Origin: Candidatus Poribacteria bacterium
GTDB taxonomy: Bacteria > Poribacteria > WGA-4E > PCPOR2b
Length of the DNA stretch: 64,000 nt
Assembly (NCBI GenBank): GCA_022826645.1
Contig: JAJDUM010000102.1
Location: 1 to 64,000, forward strand
Direction of reading: 5' to 3'
In this document: positions 8,867-16,694 of the stretch, in pieces
Position numbering within the stretch: position 1 is the first letter of the stretch
Layout: every line of letters begins with the position of its first letter
Notes under the pieces: model-generated
The model's database searches: none
Told to the model about the DNA's origin: nothing
Seen by the model: only the letters and a program-made list of their open reading frames with translations
Made by a program: the position numbers and the translations under genes

Positions 8867-8895
8867 TTGACGGAATTTACTGTTTGTGATTAAAT
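8867..8895 (+). promoter_or_regulatory. Candidate sigma-70 promoter for zwf
   Basis: TTGACG (8867-8872), 17-bp spacer, TTAAAT (8890-8895). Five of six and four of six consensus bases. It lies about 100 bp before the preferred zwf start. Confidence 0.4.
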
Positions 8896-8996
8896 GCCAG
8901 CGAATGTGCGGGAGTTCAGGGGTAACAACGAATTAGCTATTAGGATATAGTCCGGGTGGGATGTGGCACTTCCAATCGCCATGCCGTAATTGTGCT

Positions 8997-10532
8997 ATGA
9001 GTGAAAACATGAAAACTGATCAAGGACGGGTTGCGGATCCGTGCGTGATGGTTATATTCGGGGCTTCAGGGGACTTGACGAAGCGCAAATTGGTGCCAGC
9101 CCTGTACAACCTTGCCCAGAACGGATTATTAAATGAAAACGCTGTCGTTGTCGGTTTCGCACGCCGGGAAAACAACCATGATAATTTTCGCGCCCAGATG
9201 ACGGAAGCGATTAAGGAGTTTGGTACTACTGCATTTGACCCATCGCTCTGGGAACGGATGAGGGCGCGGCTCTATTATCATCAGGGAAATTACGACAATC
9301 CGGACGATTATAACCGCCTTGCAGCGTTGCTAAAGCAGTTGGATAAGGAATGGGGGACAAACGGGAACTATCTCTACTATTTCTCGACACCTCCAAAGTC
9401 CTTTGAGGTGATTTCCGACAGTTTGGGTAGAACTGGGCTTGCAAAATCTGGAAACAACGCACCGTGGCGACGGACTATTGTCGAAAAACCGTTCGGGCAT
9501 GACTTGGATTCCGCCAAAGGGCTGAACCGCCGTTTGCTTGAGACGTTTGATGAGGAGCAGATCTACCGGATCGACCACTACTTGGGGAAGGAGACGGTAC
9601 AAAATATCATCGTCTTTCGATTCGCCAACGGCATTTTTGAGCCGACATGGGATCGACGTTATATTGATCATGTGCAGATCATGGTCGCTGAGAGCATCGG
9701 TATCGAAGGGCGCGGTGCATACTACGAGGAGTCGGGTGTCCTGCGCGACATGATCCAGAACCACATGTTCCAGTTGTTGTCGTTGGTAGCGATGGAACCC
9801 CCAATCTCTTTCGAGGCGGATTCGGTGCGAGATGAGAAGGTGAAGGTATTGAATGCGATCCGTCCGATGCGCCCGGAAGAGGTTATCCACAATACGGTAC
9901 GCGGTCAGTATCGCGAGGGGATAGTGGATGGAGAAGGGGTAATTGGCTATCGCAACGAACCGGGGGTTTCACCCAGTTCACAACGGGAGACTTATGCGGC
10001 GCTGAAGCTTTTTATTGAAAATTGGCGGTGGGCAGGCGTACCGTTCTTCTTACGGTCCGGGAAGAGATTAGCCAAGCGCGATACACAGATCGTGATCCAA
10101 TTTCGGGACGTGCCCCACCTCCTCTTTCGCGGTAGTGCGGAAGAACAGTTGGAAGCGAATCGGCTTGTCCTACACATCCAGCCCGACGAACGCATCACCA
10201 TCCGATTCCAAGCAAAAATTCCGGGACCAACCGTACGCCTGACCCCAGTTGATATGGACTTCCGCTACGAAGATTTAGCGGGAAGTAGTCCCGCGACCGG
10301 TTATGAGACACTGCTTTACGACTGCATGAACGGCGATTCCACGCAATTCCATCGTGCGGACATGGTAGAAGCGGCGTGGGAGGTCGCGACGCCTATCTTG
10401 GATACTTGGGAAGCCTTGCCGCCTCGCGATTTTCCAAACTATGAAGCTGGAACATGGGGACCTGATCCCGCTAATGATCTTATTGGAAAAGATGACCCCG
10501 ATCGTCGGTGGCTAAATCCCAATTTCCCATAG
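8997..10532 (+). CDS. zwf: Glucose-6-phosphate 1-dehydrogenase
   Basis: Oxidises glucose 6-phosphate to 6-phosphogluconolactone with NADP+, the entry step of the oxidative pentose phosphate pathway. The ~511-residue length is normal. The Rossmann motif GASGDLTKRKL is near the N terminus, and the substrate signature RIDHYLGKE, containing the catalytic His/Lys region, is near residue 190. The start is uncertain: ATGs at 8961, 8997 and 9009 are in frame and none has a good Shine-Dalgarno; all lie upstream of the conserved fold. The polyphosphate glucokinase gene follows after 33 bases with its own strong ribosome site, so the two probably form an operon that makes glucose 6-phosphate and then oxidises it. 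Confidence 0.96.
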   Translation: MSENMKTDQGRVADPCVMVIFGASGDLTKRKLVPALYNLAQNGLLNENAVVVGFARRENNHDNFRAQMTEAIKEFGTTAFDPSLWERMRARLYYHQGNYDNPDDYNRLAALLKQLDKEWGTNGNYLYYFSTPPKSFEVISDSLGRTGLAKSGNNAPWRRTIVEKPFGHDLDSAKGLNRRLLETFDEEQIYRIDHYLGKETVQNIIVFRFANGIFEPTWDRRYIDHVQIMVAESIGIEGRGAYYEESGVLRDMIQNHMFQLLSLVAMEPPISFEADSVRDEKVKVLNAIRPMRPEEVIHNTVRGQYREGIVDGEGVIGYRNEPGVSPSSQRETYAALKLFIENWRWAGVPFFLRSGKRLAKRDTQIVIQFRDVPHLLFRGSAEEQLEANRLVLHIQPDERITIRFQAKIPGPTVRLTPVDMDFRYEDLAGSSPATGYETLLYDCMNGDSTQFHRADMVEAAWEVATPILDTWEALPPRDFPNYEAGTWGPDPANDLIGKDDPDRRWLNPNFP

Positions 10533-10565
10533 CGCCTGACGCAGTTGAGTAGGAGGCATAACATA

Positions 10566-11261
10566 ATGGCTGGTAAAAATACTTTGACAATTGATATAGG
10601 CGGCAGCGGCATCAAAGCTATGGTTCTGGATGCAAAAGGAGATCCGATAGGAAACCGGAAGCGCGTCCGAACGCCACGACCTGCTAAACCGGATGCTGTC
10701 CTTAAGGGAATCACCAAATTAACCAAGAAACACCCAGACTTTGATCGTGTATCGGTTGGTTTCCCCGGCGTTATACGTAAAGGCGTGACTGAAACAGCGG
10801 TGAATCTCCACAAGGATTGGGTTGGGTTTGATTTGGAGACCACGTTGTCGGAACGACTTGGCAAACCGGTGCGTGTCTTAAACGATGCAGACATTCAGGG
10901 GTTCGGCTCAATTTCTGGCGAGGGTGTAGAGTTAGTTGTCACACTGGGGACCGGCTTCGGATCTGCCCTATTTCTCGACGGGAAACTGGTGCCCAACCTT
11001 GAGATTGCCCACCATCGGTTTCGTAACGGCAGAACTTACGAGGAGCATTTGGGAAGTGCTGCACTAAAGAGAACCGGCAAGAAAAAATGGCAACAACGTG
11101 TGGTGGAAGCGATTGCCTCTCTCGAACACCTGTTTAATTATGATACCCTCTATATCGGAGGCGGCAATGCTCGGAGGCTTACGCTTGACCTTCCCTCGAA
11201 TGTCAAAATAATTCCGAATATTGCCGGCTTATTGGGCGGCATCGCTTTGTGGCGAGAGTAG
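10566..11261 (+). CDS. ppgK: Polyphosphate glucokinase (ROK family)
   Basis: 231-residue ROK-fold sugar kinase resembling polyphosphate glucokinases, which phosphorylate glucose using inorganic polyphosphate and/or ATP. It shows the phosphate motif DIGGSGIKAM, the catalytic Asp in LNDADIQG, the LGTGFGSALF loop and the family-typical KLVPNLE. The usual E-x-GH of this region is replaced by EIAHHRF, a small departure. I chose the ATG at 10566 because AGGAGG is 9 bases upstream; an upstream in-frame start at 10545 would precede that site. The phosphate donor is inferred from the family. It follows zwf and is followed after 36 bases by the sulfatase gene. Confidence 0.85.
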   Translation: MAGKNTLTIDIGGSGIKAMVLDAKGDPIGNRKRVRTPRPAKPDAVLKGITKLTKKHPDFDRVSVGFPGVIRKGVTETAVNLHKDWVGFDLETTLSERLGKPVRVLNDADIQGFGSISGEGVELVVTLGTGFGSALFLDGKLVPNLEIAHHRFRNGRTYEEHLGSAALKRTGKKKWQQRVVEAIASLEHLFNYDTLYIGGGNARRLTLDLPSNVKIIPNIAGLLGGIALWRE

Positions 11262-11297
11262 ATCCCCCTCATTCGCCGGAGAAAGAAGGACTGTTGC

Positions 11298-12605
11298 ATG
11301 CAACACCCAAACATTTTATATATCCATTCCCACGATACAGGTCGCTACGTTCAGCCTTACGGGCACGCTGTGCCAACACCGAGTATCCAACGCCTCGCTG
11401 AAGGTGGAGTCCTTTTCCGGCAGGCATTTTGCGCAAATCCTACATGCTCACCTTCCCGCGCCAGCCTCCTGACCGGCAAATGGGCGCACAGCTGCGGGAT
11501 GCTTGGCCTGGTCAATCGCGGTTTCTCACTCTCGGACTACAGCCAACATATTGTTCATACCCTTCGGGATGGTGCCGGGTATCACTCGGTTTTGGGCGGC
11601 CTCCAGCATGTCGCCAAAGATCCCGACCAGATCGGTTATGATCAGATCCTCAATGGCGAACGCGAACCCGAAAAAGTTGCTGCACGTACGGCCGAATTTC
11701 TGAAGGATACGCCGTCACAACCTTTCTTCCTCGATGTTGGGTTTTTTGTGACGCATCGTGAGTTTCCGGAACCCGGTCCGGACGAGGATCCGCGTTACTG
11801 TCTGCCACCTGCTCCTATTCCCGATACGCCTGAAAACCGCTACGATATGGCGGCTTACAAAGCGAGCGCCCGAATTTTGGATCAGAGTATTGGGACGGTT
11901 TTGGACGCGCTTGACGAGAACGGGTTAGCCGAGAATACGTTGGTTATCTGCACCACCGATCATGGACTCGCCTTTCCGGGCATGAAGTGCAATCTCACTG
12001 ACCACGGCATCGGCGTGATGCTGATTATGCGGGGACCTGGTGGTTTTACCGATGGACAGGTTTGCGATGCAATGGTTTCCCACATTGACGTTGTTCCAAC
12101 GATCTGTGACCTATTGGATATTGCTGTGCCGGATGGGGTGCAGGGCAGGTCAATGATGCCGCTTATCCGCGGCGAAGCGGAAGCGATTCACGACGAAATC
12201 TTTGCGGAGGTCAATTACCACGCTGCATACGAACCACAACGCGCTGTCCGGACACAACGGTGGAAGTATATCCGACGATACAGTGATCGGCAGAAACCGG
12301 TGCTCCCTAACTGCGATGGAAGTCCAACCAAAGATGTCTGGCTGCGACACGGCTGGCAAGATCGATATATTGCGCCTGAACAGCTGTACGACCTAATCTT
12401 CGATCCAAACGAAACCCACAATTTAGTCGATGATGCGACTGTGACACCTGTGCTTGAGGACATGCGTCAGCGGCTTGACCGTTGGATGGTTGAAACGGAT
12501 GACCCGCTGCTGCACGGACCGGTCCCTCCAGATCCCGGCGCTCAACTAAACGATCCAGCCAGCACATCGCCACCTTATTCGCTATACACCGTGCCTTGGG
12601 AATAG
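11298..12605 (+). CDS. Type I sulfatase
   Basis: 435-residue alkaline-phosphatase-superfamily sulfatase. The formylglycine motif CSPSR (CxPxR) with Cys at about residue 50, followed by ASLLTGK, is intact, so the enzyme should need an FGE-type maturase. Metal-binding residues HDTGR near the N terminus and TTDHG in the middle are present. There is no signal peptide, so it is probably cytoplasmic, unlike many algal-polysaccharide sulfatases. GAAGGA lies 8 bases before the ATG. The sulfate ester hydrolysed is unknown; sulfated glycans are a reasonable guess given the sialidase, deacetylase and hydrolase-like neighbours. Confidence 0.93.
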   Translation: MQHPNILYIHSHDTGRYVQPYGHAVPTPSIQRLAEGGVLFRQAFCANPTCSPSRASLLTGKWAHSCGMLGLVNRGFSLSDYSQHIVHTLRDGAGYHSVLGGLQHVAKDPDQIGYDQILNGEREPEKVAARTAEFLKDTPSQPFFLDVGFFVTHREFPEPGPDEDPRYCLPPAPIPDTPENRYDMAAYKASARILDQSIGTVLDALDENGLAENTLVICTTDHGLAFPGMKCNLTDHGIGVMLIMRGPGGFTDGQVCDAMVSHIDVVPTICDLLDIAVPDGVQGRSMMPLIRGEAEAIHDEIFAEVNYHAAYEPQRAVRTQRWKYIRRYSDRQKPVLPNCDGSPTKDVWLRHGWQDRYIAPEQLYDLIFDPNETHNLVDDATVTPVLEDMRQRLDRWMVETDDPLLHGPVPPDPGAQLNDPASTSPPYSLYTVPWE

Positions 12606-12664
12606 TATATTTATCGATTATTTAGGGGGTAATTTGGGTTATCAATAATCGCTGTGAGATCTAT

Positions 12665-12693
12665 TTGACAAACCTTAGCAGATATGATATGAT
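12665..12693 (+). promoter_or_regulatory. Strong sigma-70 promoter for the ferredoxin gene
   Basis: TTGACA (12665-12670), 17-bp spacer, TATGAT (12688-12693). It gives a 5' leader of about 155 bases, which contains a small hairpin (ACCTGA...TCAGGT). An 8-bp perfect inverted repeat CGATTATT/AATAATCG at 12615-12651 sits just upstream. Confidence 0.7.
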
Positions 12694-12854
12694 TAACTTA
12701 CTTTATCGAACTGAAAACGCCGACGTTTTGATTATTCCCAATTTTATAGGGGACCTGAATGATATATGCCTCAGGTTGAGAGGATTCAATCGTCAATTTT
12801 CAATATATAATTTTCAATAACTGTACTTCCGAGTGAGATAGGAGGATAGAGCCG

Positions 12855-13112
12855 ATGACCTACGTCATCACTGAACCTTGCATCGATGTTAAAGACACTG
12901 CCTGTGTTGATGTTTGCCCAGTTGACTGCATTCATCCAACCTCAGACTCAGATGACTTTGAGAATCACAACCAACTTTTTATTGATCCTATAGAGTGCAT
13001 CGACTGCGGTGTATGTGAGCCAGAATGTCCGGTCGAAGCGATTTTTATAGATGAGGATGTCCCCGAAGAATGGGAGCACTTCACCCAGTTAAACGCTGAC
13101 TATTTCCAATAA
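12855..13112 (+). CDS. fdxA: 7Fe ferredoxin ([3Fe-4S][4Fe-4S])
   Basis: 85-residue cytoplasmic electron carrier. Cysteines follow the seven-iron pattern: C9-x7-C17-x3-C21-P and C25, then CIDCGVCEPECP in the second half. The spacing of the first group is that of a [3Fe-4S] site (as in Azotobacter/mycobacterial FdxA), and the second group binds [4Fe-4S]. The C-terminal EEW...LNADYF resembles that family. AGGAGG lies 8 bases before the ATG. It is preceded by a near-consensus promoter and followed by a strong terminator, so it is transcribed alone. The redox partner is unknown. Confidence 0.93.
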   Translation: MTYVITEPCIDVKDTACVDVCPVDCIHPTSDSDDFENHNQLFIDPIECIDCGVCEPECPVEAIFIDEDVPEEWEHFTQLNADYFQ

Positions 13113-13130
13113 TAACGTACCACAAAGCCA

Positions 13131-13190
13131 AAAACGGGCAGCGATTCGAGCCGAATGCGAGTAGGACGCTCTAATTGCTGCCCGTTTTTT
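13131..13190 (+). terminator. Rho-independent terminator after the ferredoxin
   Basis: Arms AAAACGGGCAGC (13131-13142) and GCTGCCCGTTTT (13177-13188), perfectly complementary over 12 bp, with a 34-base loop region and ending in a run of six T. Confidence 0.85.
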
Positions 13191-13221
13191 GATGCCCCAA
13201 AATAGCATAATAGGCTGGTAG

Positions 13222-13542
13222 ATGACACCTCAACCCACCCAGATTGAACGCCTCCGAGACGCACTTAGTGTTCAATGGAACGATGGACACCAAAGCGAGT
13301 ATTCCTACCAACTGCTGCGTCAAAAGTGCCCCTGCGCACGGTGCCAATCAGAAGAATCAGATCAAAACCCGCTACGCGTGTTGCCCGCTGATCCGTTATC
13401 CAACTTGAGGCTTGTCGATATACAGCTTGTCGGTCGTTACGCAATTCGGTTAGTCTGGGCTGACGGACACAAGACAGGCATCTATACATTTGACTTTCTT
13501 CGCTCATTACAGCCAGATTCAACAGAAACCGCACCCGGCTAA
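13222..13542 (+). CDS. DUF971 protein
   Basis: 106-residue protein matching the DUF971 / gamma-butyrobetaine-hydroxylase-like N-terminal domain: a small beta fold with WNDGH...Y, the cysteine cluster CPCARC, and the closing WADGHKTGIYTFDFLRSL. The cysteines suggest metal binding, and homologues often sit beside or are fused to Mrp/ApbC iron-sulfur carriers. Here the neighbour is a ferredoxin, though a terminator separates them. Function otherwise unknown. The Shine-Dalgarno is weak. Confidence 0.85.
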   Translation: MTPQPTQIERLRDALSVQWNDGHQSEYSYQLLRQKCPCARCQSEESDQNPLRVLPADPLSNLRLVDIQLVGRYAIRLVWADGHKTGIYTFDFLRSLQPDSTETAPG

Positions 13543-13591
13543 TTAACTACTCTCATCATTCGGCGTCCCCTGCTGCGCTTCAATCACTCTC

Positions 13592-14644
13592 TTACACTTC
13601 GGCTGGAAACACCTTAAAATTGCAGATAGCGTGCCGAAACACAACGATTTTCGATTGGTTCTCTAAAATCATCTTAATTTCGTACCTGCTCACCCAATCC
13701 ACCAATCCCCGGAAAACCTCTCCTTCCAACATCGTGACTTCAATCGTCCGTCGAGCACGTCGTGCTTGTATGATCACACTTGTATTAATGCTATAGCGTT
13801 TGCTTGGTTGTACGATGGGCTTTAAGTTTTGTTTCTTAATCTCTTCGTTGTAGCTGATAATTGACTGTATGCCCGTAGCATCCTCTGCCTTGTAACAGTA
13901 TTTGACATCGGTTTTAGGTAGTTCTCGGCTTTCCCCTTCCGCCCCGATAGAATCGGTTTCGTTCCGATCCCGTTCCGAGGACTCCGACGAGTCGGAGGAA
14001 TCCCGATTTATCGGGAGATTCAGAGCAACTTGTAAAACGAAGTCATATTTGGTGAATGCGGTAATCGTCGCAGGGACCAAGGCATGGTCATACAATCCAA
14101 AAAACATCGGTGTTTGAAGGCGTATCTGCTTCTGTATGTAGAGATCACCAAAGGTTGGCTCTTCATCCGGGGTTGACGCTGGATCTGGTTGGGGCGCACG
14201 CGGGGAAAAAGGTCGCTGATTTGGGGGAGCGCCAGCTGATTCAGGTGCTACTGTCCCAACACCTGAAGTCTGCGCTTCCTGTTTGGACCGTTGTGGGGTG
14301 CGGGTTGTTGGTGCGGGCTGCCTGGGCATTCGAGGTGGGGTGAAAGGTCTTTCCTTAGCGTCGTCATTTGGTTGTTGAGGTGGGGTATAGTTGCGAGGTA
14401 TCACTGCCTTACCTTGGCTCAACCGTTTCTGCTCAAGTGGGGTTAGCAGGACCTGCACGTTCTGGGCTATGGGACCTCTATCGCCAACAACTATCTCATA
14501 TCTAACATACTGTCCTATGTGGATTTCGTCGTAAACACCCTGAATCGCAGATATATGTAGAAAAACATCCTCTTCACCAGTATCTTGAGCGATGAACCCA
14601 TACCCTTTATCTAGGTTATAATATTTGACGCGTCCCGTTGGCAT
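13592..14644 (-). CDS. Cold-shock domain fused to Sm/Hfq-like domains
   Basis: 350-residue, probably cytoplasmic, RNA-binding protein. Residues 1-67 are a cold-shock domain with RNP1 KGYGFI and RNP2 DVFLHIS. Residues 68-165 are a Pro/Gln-rich linker. Residues 288-346 look like an Sm fold of the Hfq type: IEVTMLEGEVFRGLVDWVSR (Sm1-like), then ILENQSKIVVFRHAI, which mirrors Hfq's Sm2 ending YKHAI. A second, weaker Sm-like unit spans about 168-262 (VPATITAFTKYDFVLQV ... KYCYKAEDATGIQ) and is split by a Ser/Asp/Glu-rich insert, residues 210-243, encoded by palindromic repeat DNA. GAGAGGAAATA precedes the ATG. No separate hfq is in the window. The cold-shock domain is certain; the Hfq relationship is my reading of the pattern. 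Confidence 0.8.
   Translation of the reverse strand: MPTGRVKYYNLDKGYGFIAQDTGEEDVFLHISAIQGVYDEIHIGQYVRYEIVVGDRGPIAQNVQVLLTPLEQKRLSQGKAVIPRNYTPPQQPNDDAKERPFTPPRMPRQPAPTTRTPQRSKQEAQTSGVGTVAPESAGAPPNQRPFSPRAPQPDPASTPDEEPTFGDLYIQKQIRLQTPMFFGLYDHALVPATITAFTKYDFVLQVALNLPINRDSSDSSESSERDRNETDSIGAEGESRELPKTDVKYCYKAEDATGIQSIISYNEEIKKQNLKPIVQPSKRYSINTSVIIQARRARRTIEVTMLEGEVFRGLVDWVSRYEIKMILENQSKIVVFRHAICNFKVFPAEV
13943..14017. repeat. Palindromic repeat inserted in frame in a gene
   Basis: Three adjacent palindromes: CCCCGATAGAATCGG, CTCCGACGAGTCGGAG (13982-13997) and TCCCGATTTATCGGGA (14001-14016). The last is a unit also seen between genes at 3666-3681 and 36672-36686, and the first resembles 21288-21305. 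Translated on the minus strand it gives a low-complexity Ser/Asp/Glu/Arg segment. Confidence 0.7.
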
Positions 14645-14727
14645 TATTTCCTCTCCGTCGGGTTAAAAGTGTTTTATGGGAACGTAAGCAGATCGGAGAT
14701 TGTATCACGTCCCCGCTGTTTCGCTAA

Positions 14728-14767
14728 TAAAAAATGCAGCGACTGGATAACAGGTCCACCGCATTAA
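14728..14767 (-). terminator. Candidate terminator after the deacetylase gene
   Basis: Read on the minus strand: AATGC and GCATT arms with an inner GAC/GTC pairing, followed by TTTTTTATT. It lies 37-76 bases past the deacetylase stop. Confidence 0.45.
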
Positions 14768-14803
14768 AAAGAATCGTAGGGGGAATGTGCTATTGTCATT
14801 GGT

Positions 14804-15601
14804 TTAGTAATAGCAGGGAAGAACTCTGCCTTGAATCGGGTCAACGTATTTTGCCAAATCACGTAGGGCGATGACAGTGCAATCGTTATCGCGCAGATAA
14901 TCCATATAGGTTTCAAAGACCTTTGGCTCTGTATTGACCCAAGGATGCTCAAGAGCAGGTACACCGTGGAACGTCAAGACGGCAATCTGCCCATCCCTTG
15001 CTCCCTCAATTGCCCACACCAAGTCATCAAACGTCCAGTGTGGCCCCGATGCACCTGTCGTGGGGACGAGCAGCGGATGGTGTTTCGCCGGATTGTACGC
15101 GGGCCCTCGACCGCCCTCAGAATCGTAGGAGAACTCCGGTGCAATGCCGCGTCGCGCAAAGAGAAAATCTCTTTCAGTGAGAACTGTCACAGCTTCAGGT
15201 CCGTTGGAATAACCCGGATAACAGAATGTCTTAGGTACAGCGATACCGTATTCCTTGCAACGTAAATCGATGTGCTGTAGGTCCGCGTGCAGCTCTTCGC
15301 TTGATTGACTGTTCACATTTTTGTGGTGGCGTGTGTGGTTGCCGATTTCAAAACCGGCTTCGTCCAGTGCCTTGACCTCTTCCCATGTCACATAGTGCGT
15401 CTTTTCCGTAAGGAAGCTGAGCCCCTCAGTGATGAAAAAGGTTCCACCGAAGCCGTAATCCTTGAGTAACGGTCCAACATAGGTAGCATCCGACTTGTTA
15501 CCGTCGTCGAAGGTCAGAACAACCAACCGATCGGGGATGGGTTGTAGGTCTTGGGAGGCGGATATAGACTTATCGTTATCGTCATCATGTGATTCGTTCA
15601 T
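14804..15601 (-). CDS. Polysaccharide deacetylase (NodB fold, CE4)
   Basis: 265-residue NodB-homology enzyme that would remove acetyl groups from an N-acetylated glycan. Motif 1 is LTFDDGNKSD with catalytic base and metal Asp. Motif 2 is HTRHH (HxxxH metal ligands), and the closing LTFHG supplies the C-terminal His. There is no signal peptide, so it may act in the cytoplasm. The ATG at 15601 has GAGAGGAAATTTACG before it; a longer frame up to 15751 would run into the upstream gene and is not needed. It sits 28 bases behind the G1P-dehydrogenase-like gene and is probably co-transcribed with it. Confidence 0.9.
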   Translation of the reverse strand: MNESHDDDNDKSISASQDLQPIPDRLVVLTFDDGNKSDATYVGPLLKDYGFGGTFFITEGLSFLTEKTHYVTWEEVKALDEAGFEIGNHTRHHKNVNSQSSEELHADLQHIDLRCKEYGIAVPKTFCYPGYSNGPEAVTVLTERDFLFARRGIAPEFSYDSEGGRGPAYNPAKHHPLLVPTTGASGPHWTFDDLVWAIEGARDGQIAVLTFHGVPALEHPWVNTEPKVFETYMDYLRDNDCTVIALRDLAKYVDPIQGRVLPCYY

Positions 15602-15629
15602 CGTAAATTTCCTCTCGGCGTGGCACCTG

Positions 15630-16694
15630 TTAGCTGGTTTCCAAGAACTCCCAGAGTCGGTCAAATTGCGATCCTGTGATGGGTCGATGCCGCAAGATGG
15701 TGTTGGTATCCTTTTTCTCCATGTAACTCGGTGCAAATTCCAGTCCTGCACGAAGCTCCTCGCGGGTTATCCCTACCTCCGTTGGTCGGCGTCGCACCTT
15801 GCATCGGTCTAATCGGTCCGTCAGAATTTCGGGTTGTTCGTCGCATTGCCAGGCGATGATAATGGCGCTGAGCGCGACCATCTCTCCGTGGATGTAGCTA
15901 GTATTATGCCTTTCTTCCAAGGCAAGCCAGAAAGGGTGATCTCCACTCTCAGCCTCCGGCAGTTGAATCCAGCGGGAATCACGTTCCTGTACACTTTTCA
16001 TGATGTGTCGGACGCTTTGTCCTGTCAAGTTTCCATCCATATTGAGTGTCGCTTCGAAGCCTCGCGTGATTTCTTCATGGTGACTGAGAACTTGATCGAT
16101 TACTGCGTCGTCACAGGGCGGTCCTATGCCGTTCTTAGCACGCCAGCGCCACTCGGCGGGCGCAGCATATCCGCATAGTATATCACCGAGACCGGCGGTA
16201 TTCAGATAGTAAGGCGCTTCGAGAATTAGGTCGTCGTCCACCAAAATATGGTCGCAGTCCACCCAGGGCCAATCGTCAATCGTCCCTACGATTTTCCGTC
16301 CGTCCCATTTTGCCACAACTCCATGGATAATCGCTCCAGTTGATACAATCGTTGGGGCCATAATAAGTGGCAGATCTTTGTCCAACGCTACAAACTTGGA
16401 GACATCCAACGCTCTTCCTCCGCCCAGTCCAACCACTAACTCGGCATCGTCGGGCAAACTGTCGCTCAACTCCTTTTGATGTTTGGAATCGAGCCACATT
16501 GCATGGGCTACCCCTATGGGTTGCTTGGATAGATAGGGTTGCGCTGTTTCATGTGCAGTCGGTGTAGACACCATTAGGTAAGGCGGCCACCCGGAACTTT
16601 CCTTTTTCAGCAGCCCTGAACCGTAGCGAATATCATATTCTGCGGCGGGTTTCATCTGACTGGCTTGGGACCAGCCGCGCCCTGCTTTATTCAT
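15630..16694 (-). CDS. Glycerol-1-phosphate dehydrogenase-like enzyme
   Basis: 354-residue member of the iron-containing alcohol dehydrogenase / dehydroquinate-synthase-like superfamily. NAD-binding GLGGGRALDVSKF is present, and the metal site residues are in GLGDILCGYAAPAEW and HGEMVALSAII. The GD(I/L)L.GY.A...W block is close to bacterial AraM-type sn-glycerol-1-phosphate dehydrogenase, which makes G1P from dihydroxyacetone phosphate. Other polyol dehydrogenases share the fold, so the substrate is not certain. AAAGGT lies upstream of the ATG. It heads a two-gene unit with the polysaccharide deacetylase. Confidence 0.78.
   Translation of the reverse strand: MNKAGRGWSQASQMKPAAEYDIRYGSGLLKKESSGWPPYLMVSTPTAHETAQPYLSKQPIGVAHAMWLDSKHQKELSDSLPDDAELVVGLGGGRALDVSKFVALDKDLPLIMAPTIVSTGAIIHGVVAKWDGRKIVGTIDDWPWVDCDHILVDDDLILEAPYYLNTAGLGDILCGYAAPAEWRWRAKNGIGPPCDDAVIDQVLSHHEEITRGFEATLNMDGNLTGQSVRHIMKSVQERDSRWIQLPEAESGDHPFWLALEERHNTSYIHGEMVALSAIIIAWQCDEQPEILTDRLDRCKVRRRPTEVGITREELRAGLEFAPSYMEKKDTNTILRHRPITGSQFDRLWEFLETS

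Noticed and set aside
13592..14644. Frameshifted or chimeric gene because of the low-complexity insert
   Set aside because: The frame is open throughout and recognisable sequence resumes in the same frame on both sides of the insert.
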